Assembly (NCBI GenBank): GCA_947260035.1
Contig: CAMYOO010000007.1
Coordinates: 1-37,388, forward strand
DNA from: an uncultured delta proteobacterium
GTDB lineage: Bacteria; Myxococcota_A; UBA9160; JAFDET01
Direction: 5' to 3'
DNA: 37,388 nt
Shown in pieces: positions 19,136 to 27,273 of this stretch (position 1 is its first letter; each line of letters opens with the position of its first letter). Position numbers and translations under genes: made by a program. Under the pieces are notes generated by a model. That model was not told the origin of the DNA. It searched no databases and saw only the letters and a list, made by a program, of their open reading frames with translations.

Positions 19136-21556
19136 TCAGCTCCCGCCGCCGACGGCCTCGGCCACCATGCCTCGCAGCTCGGCGGGGCGCTCGGCGAAGG
19201 TGCGGCGCGCGCGCTGGAAGAGCGTGAACCGACGCTCGAGGAACTGCTGCCGCTCTTCCTCGGAGACGACCCCCGGGGTGCGGGGCATGGCCCAGGTCCG
19301 CTCCAGGCTCTCCAGCTCGTCCAGCAGCGCGAGCCAGCGGGGCTCGGCCACGACGGCGAGGAAGCGTTCCGCCGCAGCGGCATACCAGCTCGCGAAGTCG
19401 GCGTCCGCACGCAGGAGCTGGTCGAGGGCCTTCTCCGCCAGGAAGCGGGGAAACCAGCCTCGGGTGCCCAGGAACGCGCGCTGTCGCGCCAGTGTCGGCT
19501 CGCCCTGGGTGCGGAAGCCCTTGTCCAGGTCCCATGCCACCAGATGCACAAAGCCCGGTGTACGCCGGCGGTCGACGGCCACGTAGCCCTGGAGCGCATC
19601 GTCCTCGAAGGCCCCGCCCTGGGGCGCGTCGATGAAGATCCCGGTGAAGTGGAGCGCGACAATGCCGTCCAGATCCAGCTCCGCCTCCACATCCGCCAGG
19701 CTCATCTCACCGGACTCCAGCCGCGCGGCCAGGGCGTCCAGCCGCTGAAGGTCCCCCTTCTTCACCTTGAAGGGCTTGCCCTTGATCAGGTCGAAGTCGG
19801 CGTGCCCGAAACGGCTGGTCAAGAAATCATCGTCCACGTCTTCGAAAGCGATAATGCGGTTGTGGAGGACGCCGTTGACCAGGAGCACTGCGGGCCGGCT
19901 GCGCGCGGCAAGCCCGCCGGCCGCGCGCACCAGGTCGTACGCCACCTTGTCGACCCAGGCGACCGGAGTCGCGTCCAGAATCAGCCGGTCGGGCGCGGGC
20001 GCCAGTACCGGTTCGAACGGATCCAGGGGCAGACGCTCCGCCCCCAGCGAAGGACGCAGGCGCAGCTGGAAGGAGTTCTCGCGACCCCTGTCGGCCCCGG
20101 TGCCGGCGTGAGAGCGCAGGCCGGCATCTCCATCGAACGTGATGCCGCCAGCATCGAGAATCAAGGCCCGCGCGGGACGCTCCCACGCCGCCCCGCGCCC
20201 CGCGTTGTTGGGCACGATCCCGAACTCGGGATCGTGGAGGACGCGCGGATCGACGCCGAGCATCACCATGAGCTGGGTGGGAGGAGCGCCCACGTACACG
20301 ATCCGGCTCGACACCGGCGTGACCGCGCGACCGCCGCGAAACCCGCGCACGCGCAGCACCGTGGGCTCCTCGATCCGCAGAGGACCGTCGAGCCGCGCGG
20401 AGTCCGCGTCGGGGAGCGAACCGTCCAGGGTGTGGCGCAGCTCGTCGACCCCCGGCGGCGGCTCGACGCCGAACAGCAGCGGATCGCGCGACACGCTCGG
20501 AAACCCCGAGAGATCCGGCGCGGGCGCCAGCGCCCGCCCCAGCGGTGTGGGCGGCGCGTAACGGATCTCGGAGCCACCGTCGGGAACGCGCTGCCAGGTG
20601 CGACCGGGCACGAAGCGCTCGGGTGTCGCGTAGTCCGCCGCCCGGCCGGCGGGGTCCAGCAGTACCAGGGTCTCGCCGCTGCGGCGCATCCGGAAGCCGG
20701 TGTGCAGGTGCAATCCGTGCCGCCCATCGTCGCGGCCGGCACGCGCCAGCGACACGCGCTCCAGCTCCACGGCTCCGTCCCGCACTTCGAAGCGAATCTC
20801 CCACTTCCCCGGCCCCTCGATCCCGCTTGCCACGCGCAGGTGCCGGCGCCTGCGCGACGGCTGCAGCGCCGCTTCGAGCGGCGGACCCGCGTCCAACGTT
20901 ACGCGCAGCCGACTCGGGGCCGGACCCGGCGCGCGGGCGCCGACCCAGAGGTCGTAGGGGCCGGCGTCGGGCGCCTCCAGCACCACGCGCACCAGCCCCA
21001 CCGCCGCGGTCTCCGCCTTCGGATCCACCACGAGCCGCGGCGGATCGAGCAGGAGCCGCTCGCCATCCGCTTTCGGGTCCAGGATCGCCCCGACCGTGCG
21101 CGCCAGCGCGCTGCCGGCGCGATCCTTGCCGGACGCGAAAACCAGCAGGTGCTCTCCGGGCCCCAGGGTCACGTCGGGCAGGATCCAGCGCCGGCTCGAC
21201 CTGCGGCCATCCGCCAGGCTCCAGCCCGCCAGCGCCACACTCGCCTCGGCGCGGTTGAAGAGCTCGATCCAGTCCGACGGCGCCAGGTCTTCGTCGAAGA
21301 CGGCGTCGCGGTTCACGGTGGCGATCTCGTTGAGGACCAGCGGCGAACGCGGCGACCCCGGGCCGAGCGCCTCGAGACGGGCCAGGCTGCGCGCCGTACG
21401 CGTGGCCCGCGCCGTGGGTGCGGTATCGGATGCGCGGCTCTCGCCCGGACGCGGCAGCTGCCAGCGCTGCTGGATCCAGGCGGCGACGCCGATCGCGGCC
21501 AGTGCGAGCACAAGGCCCGCTAGCGCGCGGCGCCGATTGCGGTTGGGCGGGGCCAC
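19136..21556 (-). CDS. lamin-tail-domain / CotH-kinase-like secreted protein
   Basis: An 806-aa protein with an N-terminal signal anchor (ALAGLVLALAAIGVAAW, residues 11-27). Next is a lamin-tail-like domain from about 72, with LVLNEIATVN and SDWIELFNRAEASVALAGWSLAD; it seems to carry an insert and close near PDGGSEIRYAPPTPLG. A chitobiase-type β-sandwich follows (LRHTLDGSLPDADSARLDGPL). The C-terminal 350 aa are CotH-kinase-like, with HAGTGADRGRENSFQLRL, DLIKGKPFKVKKGD, LDLDGIVALHF and HLVAWDLDKGF. CotH proteins are atypical kinases that phosphorylate surface proteins. LTD-CotH proteins are known to travel with VTC and DUF4956 genes, as here. Start GTG 21556, 6 bp after the DUF4956 stop. Kinase activity is inferred. 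Confidence 0.85.
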   Translation of the reverse strand: MAPPNRNRRRALAGLVLALAAIGVAAWIQQRWQLPRPGESRASDTAPTARATRTARSLARLEALGPGSPRSPLVLNEIATVNRDAVFDEDLAPSDWIELFNRAEASVALAGWSLADGRRSSRRWILPDVTLGPGEHLLVFASGKDRAGSALARTVGAILDPKADGERLLLDPPRLVVDPKAETAAVGLVRVVLEAPDAGPYDLWVGARAPGPAPSRLRVTLDAGPPLEAALQPSRRRRHLRVASGIEGPGKWEIRFEVRDGAVELERVSLARAGRDDGRHGLHLHTGFRMRRSGETLVLLDPAGRAADYATPERFVPGRTWQRVPDGGSEIRYAPPTPLGRALAPAPDLSGFPSVSRDPLLFGVEPPPGVDELRHTLDGSLPDADSARLDGPLRIEEPTVLRVRGFRGGRAVTPVSSRIVYVGAPPTQLMVMLGVDPRVLHDPEFGIVPNNAGRGAAWERPARALILDAGGITFDGDAGLRSHAGTGADRGRENSFQLRLRPSLGAERLPLDPFEPVLAPAPDRLILDATPVAWVDKVAYDLVRAAGGLAARSRPAVLLVNGVLHNRIIAFEDVDDDFLTSRFGHADFDLIKGKPFKVKKGDLQRLDALAARLESGEMSLADVEAELDLDGIVALHFTGIFIDAPQGGAFEDDALQGYVAVDRRRTPGFVHLVAWDLDKGFRTQGEPTLARQRAFLGTRGWFPRFLAEKALDQLLRADADFASWYAAAAERFLAVVAEPRWLALLDELESLERTWAMPRTPGVVSEEERQQFLERRFTLFQRARRTFAERPAELRGMVAEAVGGGS

Positions 21557-21562
21557 CCGTCC

Positions 21563-22261
21563 CTAGACGCCGCCCTGCCGCGAGAAGAGCACCGAGACGT
21601 CCTCGGGCGCGCAGTGCTCTGCGATCGCCGCACGCGTCGCACTCCAGTCGATGCCCGGACGGCCGCGGAAGGCGTAGTTGAGGTGCGTGCGACCGTCTCG
21701 TGCCGACAGGTGCTCCAGCCGCACGCGGCCCAGGCGCGCGGCCAGGAAACCCTCGAGAGCGCCCCCGTGACGGGCGAAGGCCTCGTCGTCCAGGGTGAGC
21801 ATGAGCATGCCCCCGTGACGCCCGCGGCCTCCCAGGCGATCTCCCAGGAAGCGGCGCCCGGCCAGGACCAGCAGCACGATGGCGAAGAGCATCCCCAGCA
21901 GCCCGTAGCTGGCGGTGGCGCAGGCGATGGACGAGGCGATCACGATCATCAGGAAGCCCACCTCTTCGGGCTCCTTGATGGGAACGCGGAATCGCACGAT
22001 GGAGAGAGCGCCGAGCAGGCCCAGCGAGAGGGGCAAGGAGAGCTGGACCGTGATGAAGAGCAGAGTCACCGACGGCCCCACCAACATGAACGAGCGCTGG
22101 ATCTGGGAGCCGGTTTCCACGTGATCGTAGAAGGTCTCGTACAGAAGCTGGGCCGCCAGCGCCGCCGCGGTGGAGACCAGCAGGGCCAGCGCCATTCCCG
22201 CGGCGCCCAGCTCGCTCCCGGGCGGGGATGCCGCCACCAAGCGATCCAGAAGGGTCTGCAT
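21563..22261 (-). CDS. DUF4956-family membrane protein
   Basis: A 232-aa protein with about four hydrophobic segments in the first 150 residues. The hallmark stretch LLGALSIVRFRVPIKEPEEVGFLMIVIASSIACATASYG identifies DUF4956. The C-terminal ~80 aa are soluble, with a ferredoxin-like βαβ look. Function is unknown. The family is regularly encoded beside VTC-domain and CotH genes, suggesting a membrane partner of the polymerase. The true start is ATG 22261, overlapping the VTC stop by one base (TGATG). The ORF track's 321-aa form is extended through the VTC gene. Confidence 0.88.
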   Translation of the reverse strand: MQTLLDRLVAASPPGSELGAAGMALALLVSTAAALAAQLLYETFYDHVETGSQIQRSFMLVGPSVTLLFITVQLSLPLSLGLLGALSIVRFRVPIKEPEEVGFLMIVIASSIACATASYGLLGMLFAIVLLVLAGRRFLGDRLGGRGRHGGMLMLTLDDEAFARHGGALEGFLAARLGRVRLEHLSARDGRTHLNYAFRGRPGIDWSATRAAIAEHCAPEDVSVLFSRQGGV

Positions 22262-22965
22262 CAGGCGCATCCTCCTCGGACATGGTCGACACACAGGCCG
22301 TACTTGGAGAGCGCGGTCTTGCGCGCGTAGCGCCCGATCAGCCGCGACAGCCAGGGCGCGGGCTGCGCGTGGTCGCCCTTCACTTCGACGACGAAGAAGG
22401 GAAGCCGGCCCGGCGGGCGCCGCTGCGCCAGTGTCGACGCCGCCCAGCGCACCGAGACGTCCCGATCCAATGCGATGCGCGCGCTGCCGTCGGGAGCGAT
22501 GCGTCGCAGCCGGCGGTAGCTGAGCCACAGCACCGGCCGCAGAGAAACGCTCAGGTGCTCGCGCACCAGCGCGGCCAGCGCCACCTCATCCGGGCGTTCG
22601 AGCGGAGCGAAGGCGATGCGCTTGCGCCGCTTGCCACCGAGCGCACCGACCCGGAACTTGGACTCGAGCCAGGCGTGGCCGTCCCCCGGCTCGTACCAAC
22701 GCAGGCGAAGCTTCTCCTTGACGTACTGCCCGTCGGCCTTGTCCCGATAGGCCACCAATCGCGGCGTGTCGTAGTAGACCGAGTGCACCACGTTCTCCGC
22801 AAAGTCGGGGTCCGGAGGGCAGTGAGCGACCAGCAGCGCCTCCATGGCACCCACGCGCGAGGCCGGCCCGACGTACTTGAGCTCGTGGCGTGCGGCAGAC
22901 GTCTGCCAGCCCGGCGCCAGGACGCCGGCCTGCGAGGCCGCTTCGCTTCCGGACGCGGAGATCAC
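22261..22965 (-). CDS. VTC-domain polyphosphate-polymerase-like protein
   Basis: A compact 234-aa VTC domain of the CYTH/triphosphate-tunnel type. The tunnel-lining basic and acidic residues are visible: RHELKY (26-31), YYDTP (64-68), KLRLRW (R87, R89), LESKFR (E101, K103), the basic patch KRRKR, YRRLRR (150-155), ALDRDVSV, VVEVKGD (E194, K196) and LSKYG (K221). In yeast Vtc4 such residues bind triphosphate and polymerise ATP γ-phosphate into polyphosphate. Bacterial VTC proteins are only partly characterised. It starts at GTG 22965, overlapping the lipoprotein TGA by 4 bp, and its stop overlaps the DUF4956 start. No membrane segment of its own, so DUF4956 may provide one. Confidence 0.9.
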   Translation of the reverse strand: MISASGSEAASQAGVLAPGWQTSAARHELKYVGPASRVGAMEALLVAHCPPDPDFAENVVHSVYYDTPRLVAYRDKADGQYVKEKLRLRWYEPGDGHAWLESKFRVGALGGKRRKRIAFAPLERPDEVALAALVREHLSVSLRPVLWLSYRRLRRIAPDGSARIALDRDVSVRWAASTLAQRRPPGRLPFFVVEVKGDHAQPAPWLSRLIGRYARKTALSKYGLCVDHVRGGCA

Positions 22966-23903
22966 GGCCCGGGACAGGATTTGGGCCAACCGCCCAGGAA
23001 GGATGCCTTTCCCCAGCCGGAGGCCTCGCCGAAATTCAGCACGTAGATCGGGTTCGGGTGGTTGCCCTCCACGACGAAGAACTCGGAGCGCCCGTAGGCC
23101 AAGCCCTTGGCCATGTTCAAGCCGATGCTGGTCAGATCGTGACGGGCTTTCTCCTGCCGTGTCTTCCAATCCAACTGGACGAGCATGCGGTCCTGGGTGA
23201 GCACCCAGAGACTGCCGCCCTGCCGAGCCATGCCGACGATGCCGCCGTACTCGGAGACCCAAAGCGCCTCGGGCTCCTCGCCTTCGGCCCCGACGAAGCG
23301 GTTCTCAGCGTAATCGTAGACGTAGACCGCCGCTCCCAGGGCTACCAGGAGATCGCTGCCCACGATCTCGATGGGCCCGTACTTGTGACCCTCTTCCAGC
23401 GCCTTCCACTCCACGAACTTGAGGTTCTCGCCCTTCGCCGGGCTCTGGAGCATGAAGATCGCCGGCTTGTCCACCGCCGGCGTCTCCTTCAGCTTGTTCA
23501 CGGTGTTGACCACGTACAGCGTCCGCTTCGCGCGGTCGTAGGCCAGCGATTCGAACTCAGCGGTGTAGGAGCAGTCCACGTCCGCGGATCCGTTGTCGCA
23601 GGCCTTGGCGTCCGGAAACGCCGCCGTGAAGTCGCGCTGGCGCAGACGCGCGCGGTAGGCGCCCGTCTCGCTGTCCACGATGTAGATCTGGTTCGAGTTG
23701 TCGTCGCCCACCCAGAGCTGGTCGCTGCCCTTCTCGAAGGTCAGGTCCTCGAGGTCGGCCGCCACGACCCGCGAGCCCTCGAAGGGCTTGCTGCGGATGG
23801 TGCGGGCCACGCACAGGCCCTCCACCGGCGTCGAGCGATGCACGCAGGCCGACGCGAAGACGACGACCCAGGCGAAGGCCAGCATGAGGCGGACGGCGCG
23901 CAT
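22962..23903 (-). CDS. lipoprotein, β-propeller (phytase-like/SdiA-regulated-like)
   Basis: A 313-aa exported lipoprotein: MRAVRLMLAFAWVVVFASAC has a hydrophobic core ending in a lipobox-like ASAC, with C20 as the lipidation site. The mature part has repeated strand patterns such as DLEDLTFEKGSDQLWVGDD, FESLAYDRAKRTLYVVNT and GIVGMARQGGSLWVLTQD. This matches a β-propeller of the phytase-like or SdiA-regulated kind. Phytase-like activity would suit the phosphate theme of the operon, but no catalytic set can be confirmed. The start ATG 23903 has GGGAGGGG about 9 nt upstream. As the first gene of the minus-strand operon it overlaps the VTC gene by 4 bp. Confidence 0.8.
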   Translation of the reverse strand: MRAVRLMLAFAWVVVFASACVHRSTPVEGLCVARTIRSKPFEGSRVVAADLEDLTFEKGSDQLWVGDDNSNQIYIVDSETGAYRARLRQRDFTAAFPDAKACDNGSADVDCSYTAEFESLAYDRAKRTLYVVNTVNKLKETPAVDKPAIFMLQSPAKGENLKFVEWKALEEGHKYGPIEIVGSDLLVALGAAVYVYDYAENRFVGAEGEEPEALWVSEYGGIVGMARQGGSLWVLTQDRMLVQLDWKTRQEKARHDLTSIGLNMAKGLAYGRSEFFVVEGNHPNPIYVLNFGEASGWGKASFLGGWPKSCPGP

Positions 23904-23936
23904 CCCTGAGAATCCCCTCCCGGGTGGCATACCCGC

Positions 23937-23957
23937 GCGGAATCCTAGGGATTCCGC
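23937..23957. promoter_or_regulatory. 9-bp-arm palindrome in the divergent intergenic region
   Basis: GCGGAATCC-TAG-GGATTCCGC is a perfect inverted repeat with a 3-nt centre. It lies in the 123-bp gap from which the VTC/UbiA operon (minus) and the sulfation operon (plus) diverge. Its symmetry and position suit a dimeric regulator's operator shared by both operons. It might instead be a small hairpin. A TAGACT at 24001-24006 is a possible plus-strand -10 box without a good -35. Confidence 0.4.
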
Positions 23958-24026
23958 CCCGTTGCCACCAGCGCGGCTGGCCCCTTCCGGCGCGGGCCCG
24001 TAGACTGCGGCCGACCCGGAGGTCCC

Positions 24027-24863
24027 GTGCCCCGTCGCATCGAACGCGTCCTCCAGCGACTGCTCCCCGGGGCGGCTGCCCGCCTTCCCCTGCCGGACTT
24101 CCTGGGCATCGGCGCCCAGAAGGCGGGCACCACCTGGCTGGCGGCCAATCTGCGTCGACACCCGGACGTGTTCATGCCGGAGCGCAAGGAGCTGCACTTC
24201 TTCGACAACAAGTGGGACCGCCCGCTGCGCGAGTACGCGCGGCACTTCGAGGGGGGCGCAGGCCGGATCAAGGGCGAGATCACTCCCGCCTACGGGATCC
24301 TGCCCCCGGAGCGAATCCGCTACCTGCGCCGGGTGATGCCGCGCGTGCGGTTGCTGCTGCTGCTGCGCAACCCGATCGAACGCGCCTGGTCCCATGCGCT
24401 GATGGACCTGGCCTCCCGGCGCGGACGCGACCCCGAGCAGATCCCGTTCGACGAAGCGATCGCGTTCCTGGAGTCCGACCTGGCCGTGCGACGCAGCGAC
24501 TACGGAGCCATGCTCGACGCCTGGCTGGCGGTGTTCCCGCGCGAGCAGCTCTACGTGGGCTTCTTCGAGTGGATTCGCGAGCGACCCCGCGAGCTGTTGT
24601 CCGAGGTCTTCCGCCACATCGGCGTCTCCCCGGAGGTAGACTGGGCGGACTTCCCACTGGAGAAGGTGATCGTGCCCGGCGTCGCTCCCGGACGAAAGGG
24701 ACACACCACCGAGTGCCTGGAGCGTGCCGAGGGCTCCGACGAGAGCGGCCGGCACTCCTGCCCCGAGCCGGTGCGCCGCTGGCTGGAGCAGCGCTATGCA
24801 GACGACCTGGAGCGGCTGGCCCAACGGCTGGGCGGCCCGGCCGAACGCTGGCGCGTCTCATGA
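24027..24863 (+). CDS. PAPS-dependent sulfotransferase (first of three)
   Basis: A 278-aa cytosolic sulfotransferase of the heparan-sulfate/NDST-like group, which transfers sulfate from PAPS to a sugar hydroxyl or amine. The 5'-phosphosulfate-binding loop is LGIGAQKAGTTWL, with catalytic-type K32. MPERKELHFFDNKW and IKGEITPAYG follow as in NDST/HS3ST relatives, and the 3'-phosphate-binding segment is LLLRNPIERAWSHAL (R114, S122). The start is GTG 24027 with GGAGGT just upstream. It is the first gene of the plus-strand operon and overlaps the sulfatase by 4 bp (ATGA). The acceptor is unknown; context favours a glycan. Confidence 0.92.
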   Translation: MPRRIERVLQRLLPGAAARLPLPDFLGIGAQKAGTTWLAANLRRHPDVFMPERKELHFFDNKWDRPLREYARHFEGGAGRIKGEITPAYGILPPERIRYLRRVMPRVRLLLLLRNPIERAWSHALMDLASRRGRDPEQIPFDEAIAFLESDLAVRRSDYGAMLDAWLAVFPREQLYVGFFEWIRERPRELLSEVFRHIGVSPEVDWADFPLEKVIVPGVAPGRKGHTTECLERAEGSDESGRHSCPEPVRRWLEQRYADDLERLAQRLGGPAERWRVS

Positions 24864-26341
24864 GCGGCGCGGATCGAGGCCGGCGTTCTCTGCTCGAACG
24901 GCTGCGGTCCTGGGCCGACCGGCCGCCGACCGGACCGCGGCCTCCCAACGTGCTGCTGATCCTGTCCGACGAGCACAACGCGGGGGTCGCCGGCTTCGCC
25001 GGAAACCGCGTGGCCCGGACGCCGAACCTGGACGATCTGGCGGCGCGCGGCGTGGTCTTCGACGCGGCCTACTGCAACTCGCCTCTCTGCGGGCCCTCGC
25101 GCATGTCCCTCACGGCGGTGCGCCATCCGTCGCGGGTGAGCGCCTGGGGCAACGCCTCGTGGCTCCCCAGCGACGACGTGCCGTCGATCGCCCGGGCCAT
25201 GAACGCCGCCGGCTACGAGTCCCTGCTGTGCGGCAAGCAGCACTACGACGCCACGCGCCGCTACGGCTTCCGCGAGCTCGGCTCGTGGCGCACGAACCAG
25301 TATCGCAAGACGGGAATCGTGCGCCGACGAGACCCCGACGACTGGACGCCCCCGGAGCAGATCTCCAAGCGCTTCTCCAACTTCCGGCCGGGCGATGACT
25401 CGCCGGTGATGCGCCACGACCGCGCCGTCACCGAGACCGCGGGTTCCTTCCTGCGGCGTCGCAGCCGCAAGGACGCTCCCTTCTTCCTGCTGGTGGGCTA
25501 CCTGGCGCCCCACTTTCCGCTGATCGTGCCCGAAGCGTACTGGAACCGGTATCGCGGCCGGGTGCCGCTGCCGGAGATACCGCCCGGCCACCTGGAGAGC
25601 CAGCCGCGAAACTACCGGCACCTGCGCCTGGGCTTTGCCATGCAGGATGTCCCCGAGGAAACCGTGCTGAAGGGGCGCGAGCTCTACTACGGGCTCAGCG
25701 AGTGGATGGACGACCAGGTCGGCCGGCTGCTGGGTGCGCTCCAGCGCAGCCGGGTCGCCGACGACACCGTCGTCATCTACGCCAGCGACCACGGGGAGAG
25801 CCTTGGCGAGCACGGCTTGTGGTGGAAGAACTGCGCCTACGAAGGCGCCAGCCGGGTTCCCCTGGTGGTGAGCTGGCCCGAGCGCTGGAAGGGCGGCCAG
25901 CGCCGCAACGGAGCGTGCTCCCTCGTGGACCTGATGCAGAGCATCGCCGAGCTGGGCGGCGCCGAGCCCGACGCCGCCTGGGACGGCGACTCCCTGTGCA
26001 GCTGGCTCGACGCGGCCGAGACCCCGTGGAAGGACCGTGCGCTCTCCGAGTACTACGGTCACAACGTGACCTCGGCCTTCAGCATGCTGCGCAGTGGATC
26101 CTGGAAGTACGTCTACCACACGCCGCCGGACGCTCGGCACCCGGCGGAGCGGGAGCTCTACGACCTGGCGGCCGACCCGGGCGAGTTCGACAATCGGGCC
26201 GAGGACCCGGAGCAGGCCCAGCGCGTCGAGGCGCTGCACCGGGAGCTGGTGGACACGGTGGGCGAGGATCCCGACGCCGTGGACGCGCGCTGCCGGGCGG
26301 AAGTGACGACGGGCTACCAGCGGAGCGACGAACCGTCATGA
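24860..26341 (+). CDS. formylglycine-type sulfatase
   Basis: A 493-aa alkaline-phosphatase-fold sulfatase. NVLLILSDEHN carries the metal-binding Asp. SPLCGPSRMS is the CxPSR signature, whose C77 would be converted to formylglycine by FGE or an anaerobic SME. Later ASDHGESLGEHGLWWK gives the metal-binding DHG. No N-terminal signal peptide is visible (MSGADRGRRSLLERLRSW), suggesting cytoplasmic action, unlike most polysaccharide sulfatases. It starts at ATG 24860, overlapping the sulfotransferase stop by 4 bp, and overlaps the next gene by 4 bp. The ORF track's 805-aa form runs through the sulfotransferase in another frame and is spurious. Substrate unknown; opposition to the adjacent sulfotransferase is inference. 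Confidence 0.92.
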   Translation: MSGADRGRRSLLERLRSWADRPPTGPRPPNVLLILSDEHNAGVAGFAGNRVARTPNLDDLAARGVVFDAAYCNSPLCGPSRMSLTAVRHPSRVSAWGNASWLPSDDVPSIARAMNAAGYESLLCGKQHYDATRRYGFRELGSWRTNQYRKTGIVRRRDPDDWTPPEQISKRFSNFRPGDDSPVMRHDRAVTETAGSFLRRRSRKDAPFFLLVGYLAPHFPLIVPEAYWNRYRGRVPLPEIPPGHLESQPRNYRHLRLGFAMQDVPEETVLKGRELYYGLSEWMDDQVGRLLGALQRSRVADDTVVIYASDHGESLGEHGLWWKNCAYEGASRVPLVVSWPERWKGGQRRNGACSLVDLMQSIAELGGAEPDAAWDGDSLCSWLDAAETPWKDRALSEYYGHNVTSAFSMLRSGSWKYVYHTPPDARHPAERELYDLAADPGEFDNRAEDPEQAQRVEALHRELVDTVGEDPDAVDARCRAEVTTGYQRSDEPS

Positions 26342-27273
26342 AGACCGTCCTTTTCGAGCGGCGCTTCAAGAAGTTCCAGGGCGGCCACCTCAAGGCCTAC
26401 CACTACTTCACCCACGTGCTCGCTTCGCCGAACTGGACCGCGAAGGTCCGCTTCAGCGAGGACTCGGTCTGGGACGAAAGCAATCCCTGGATGGCTCATC
26501 CGGACAATGTCCTGGCGCCCGACGAGTCCTGCGCCCACGACGTGCACTTCCTGGGCGGCCGCGACTGGGAACGGATCCCGGAGAGCCAGCGCGAGAACCC
26601 GCCCGTGCCCCGGATCAACCTGATCCAGCACACCCGGCACGGTTTCCCCGACGACCCGCGCCGGCCCTTCCTGCGCTACCGGGCGGTGCGGATCTGCTGC
26701 AGCGAGGAGGTGGCGGATTCGATCCGGGCCGCCGGCGCCAACGGACCCGTCTTCACCAACCCCTACGGCCTGGATCCGGGCGAGCTTCCCGAGCCGATCC
26801 CCTTCGACGCCAAGCCGCTCGACCTGCTGATCGTGGCCATCAAGGGGCCGCGCTTGGGCCGGCGGCTGCGCTGGCGGCTGTGGCGCCCCCGCCGCCGCAT
26901 CGGGCTCCTGACGCAGCCCATCCTGCGCAGCGACTTCCTCAACCTGGTCAACCGCGCGCGGGTCACGCTCTTCCTGCCCCACGTGGACGAGGGGTTCTAC
27001 ATCCCGGCTCTGGAGGGAATGGGGCTGGACACGATCGTGGTGTGCCCGGACTGCGTGGGCAACCGCTCGTTCTGCATCCCCGAACAGACCTGCCTGCGGC
27101 CGCCCTTCGAGTTCCGCGCCATCCGCAGCGCCGCCGAGGATGCGTTGCGCCTGTCGGCGGCGCAGGCCGAGCCCATGCTGAAGGCCGCCCGCGAGATGTT
27201 CGGGAGCCACACACTGGTGCGCGAACGCGAACGCTTCCTGTCGATCCTGGACGACCTGGACGGAATCTGGTGA
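26338..27273 (+). CDS. GT-B-type glycosyltransferase (GT4-like)
   Basis: A 311-aa protein resembling the C-terminal half of GT-B glycosyltransferases. FNPYGLDP-like text is present as FTNPYGLDPGELP after VRICCSEEVADSI. The donor-binding signature is LPHVDEGFYIPALEGMGLDTIV, the E-G-F-x-x-P-x-L-E pattern, with D217/E218. MKTVLFERRFKKFQGGHLKAYHYF at the start fits an acceptor-side Rossmann strand with a Gly-rich loop. The domain is short for the family (usually 350-400 aa). It starts at ATG 26338 in an ATGA overlap with the sulfatase stop, and its TGA overlaps the next GTG. The acceptor is probably the same glycan as the flanking genes. Confidence 0.75.
   Translation: MKTVLFERRFKKFQGGHLKAYHYFTHVLASPNWTAKVRFSEDSVWDESNPWMAHPDNVLAPDESCAHDVHFLGGRDWERIPESQRENPPVPRINLIQHTRHGFPDDPRRPFLRYRAVRICCSEEVADSIRAAGANGPVFTNPYGLDPGELPEPIPFDAKPLDLLIVAIKGPRLGRRLRWRLWRPRRRIGLLTQPILRSDFLNLVNRARVTLFLPHVDEGFYIPALEGMGLDTIVVCPDCVGNRSFCIPEQTCLRPPFEFRAIRSAAEDALRLSAAQAEPMLKAAREMFGSHTLVRERERFLSILDDLDGIW

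Noticed and set aside
17411-21523. 1370-aa plus-strand ORF
   Set aside because: It is antisense to the GT-C-like and CotH genes, low in complexity (R/Q/H/G rich), and has no domain-like text. Long antisense ORFs are expected at this GC content.
23924-26341. 805-aa version of the sulfatase
   Set aside because: The N-terminal 312 residues are a shifted reading of the sulfotransferase gene. The real start is the ATG at 24860 in the ATGA overlap.
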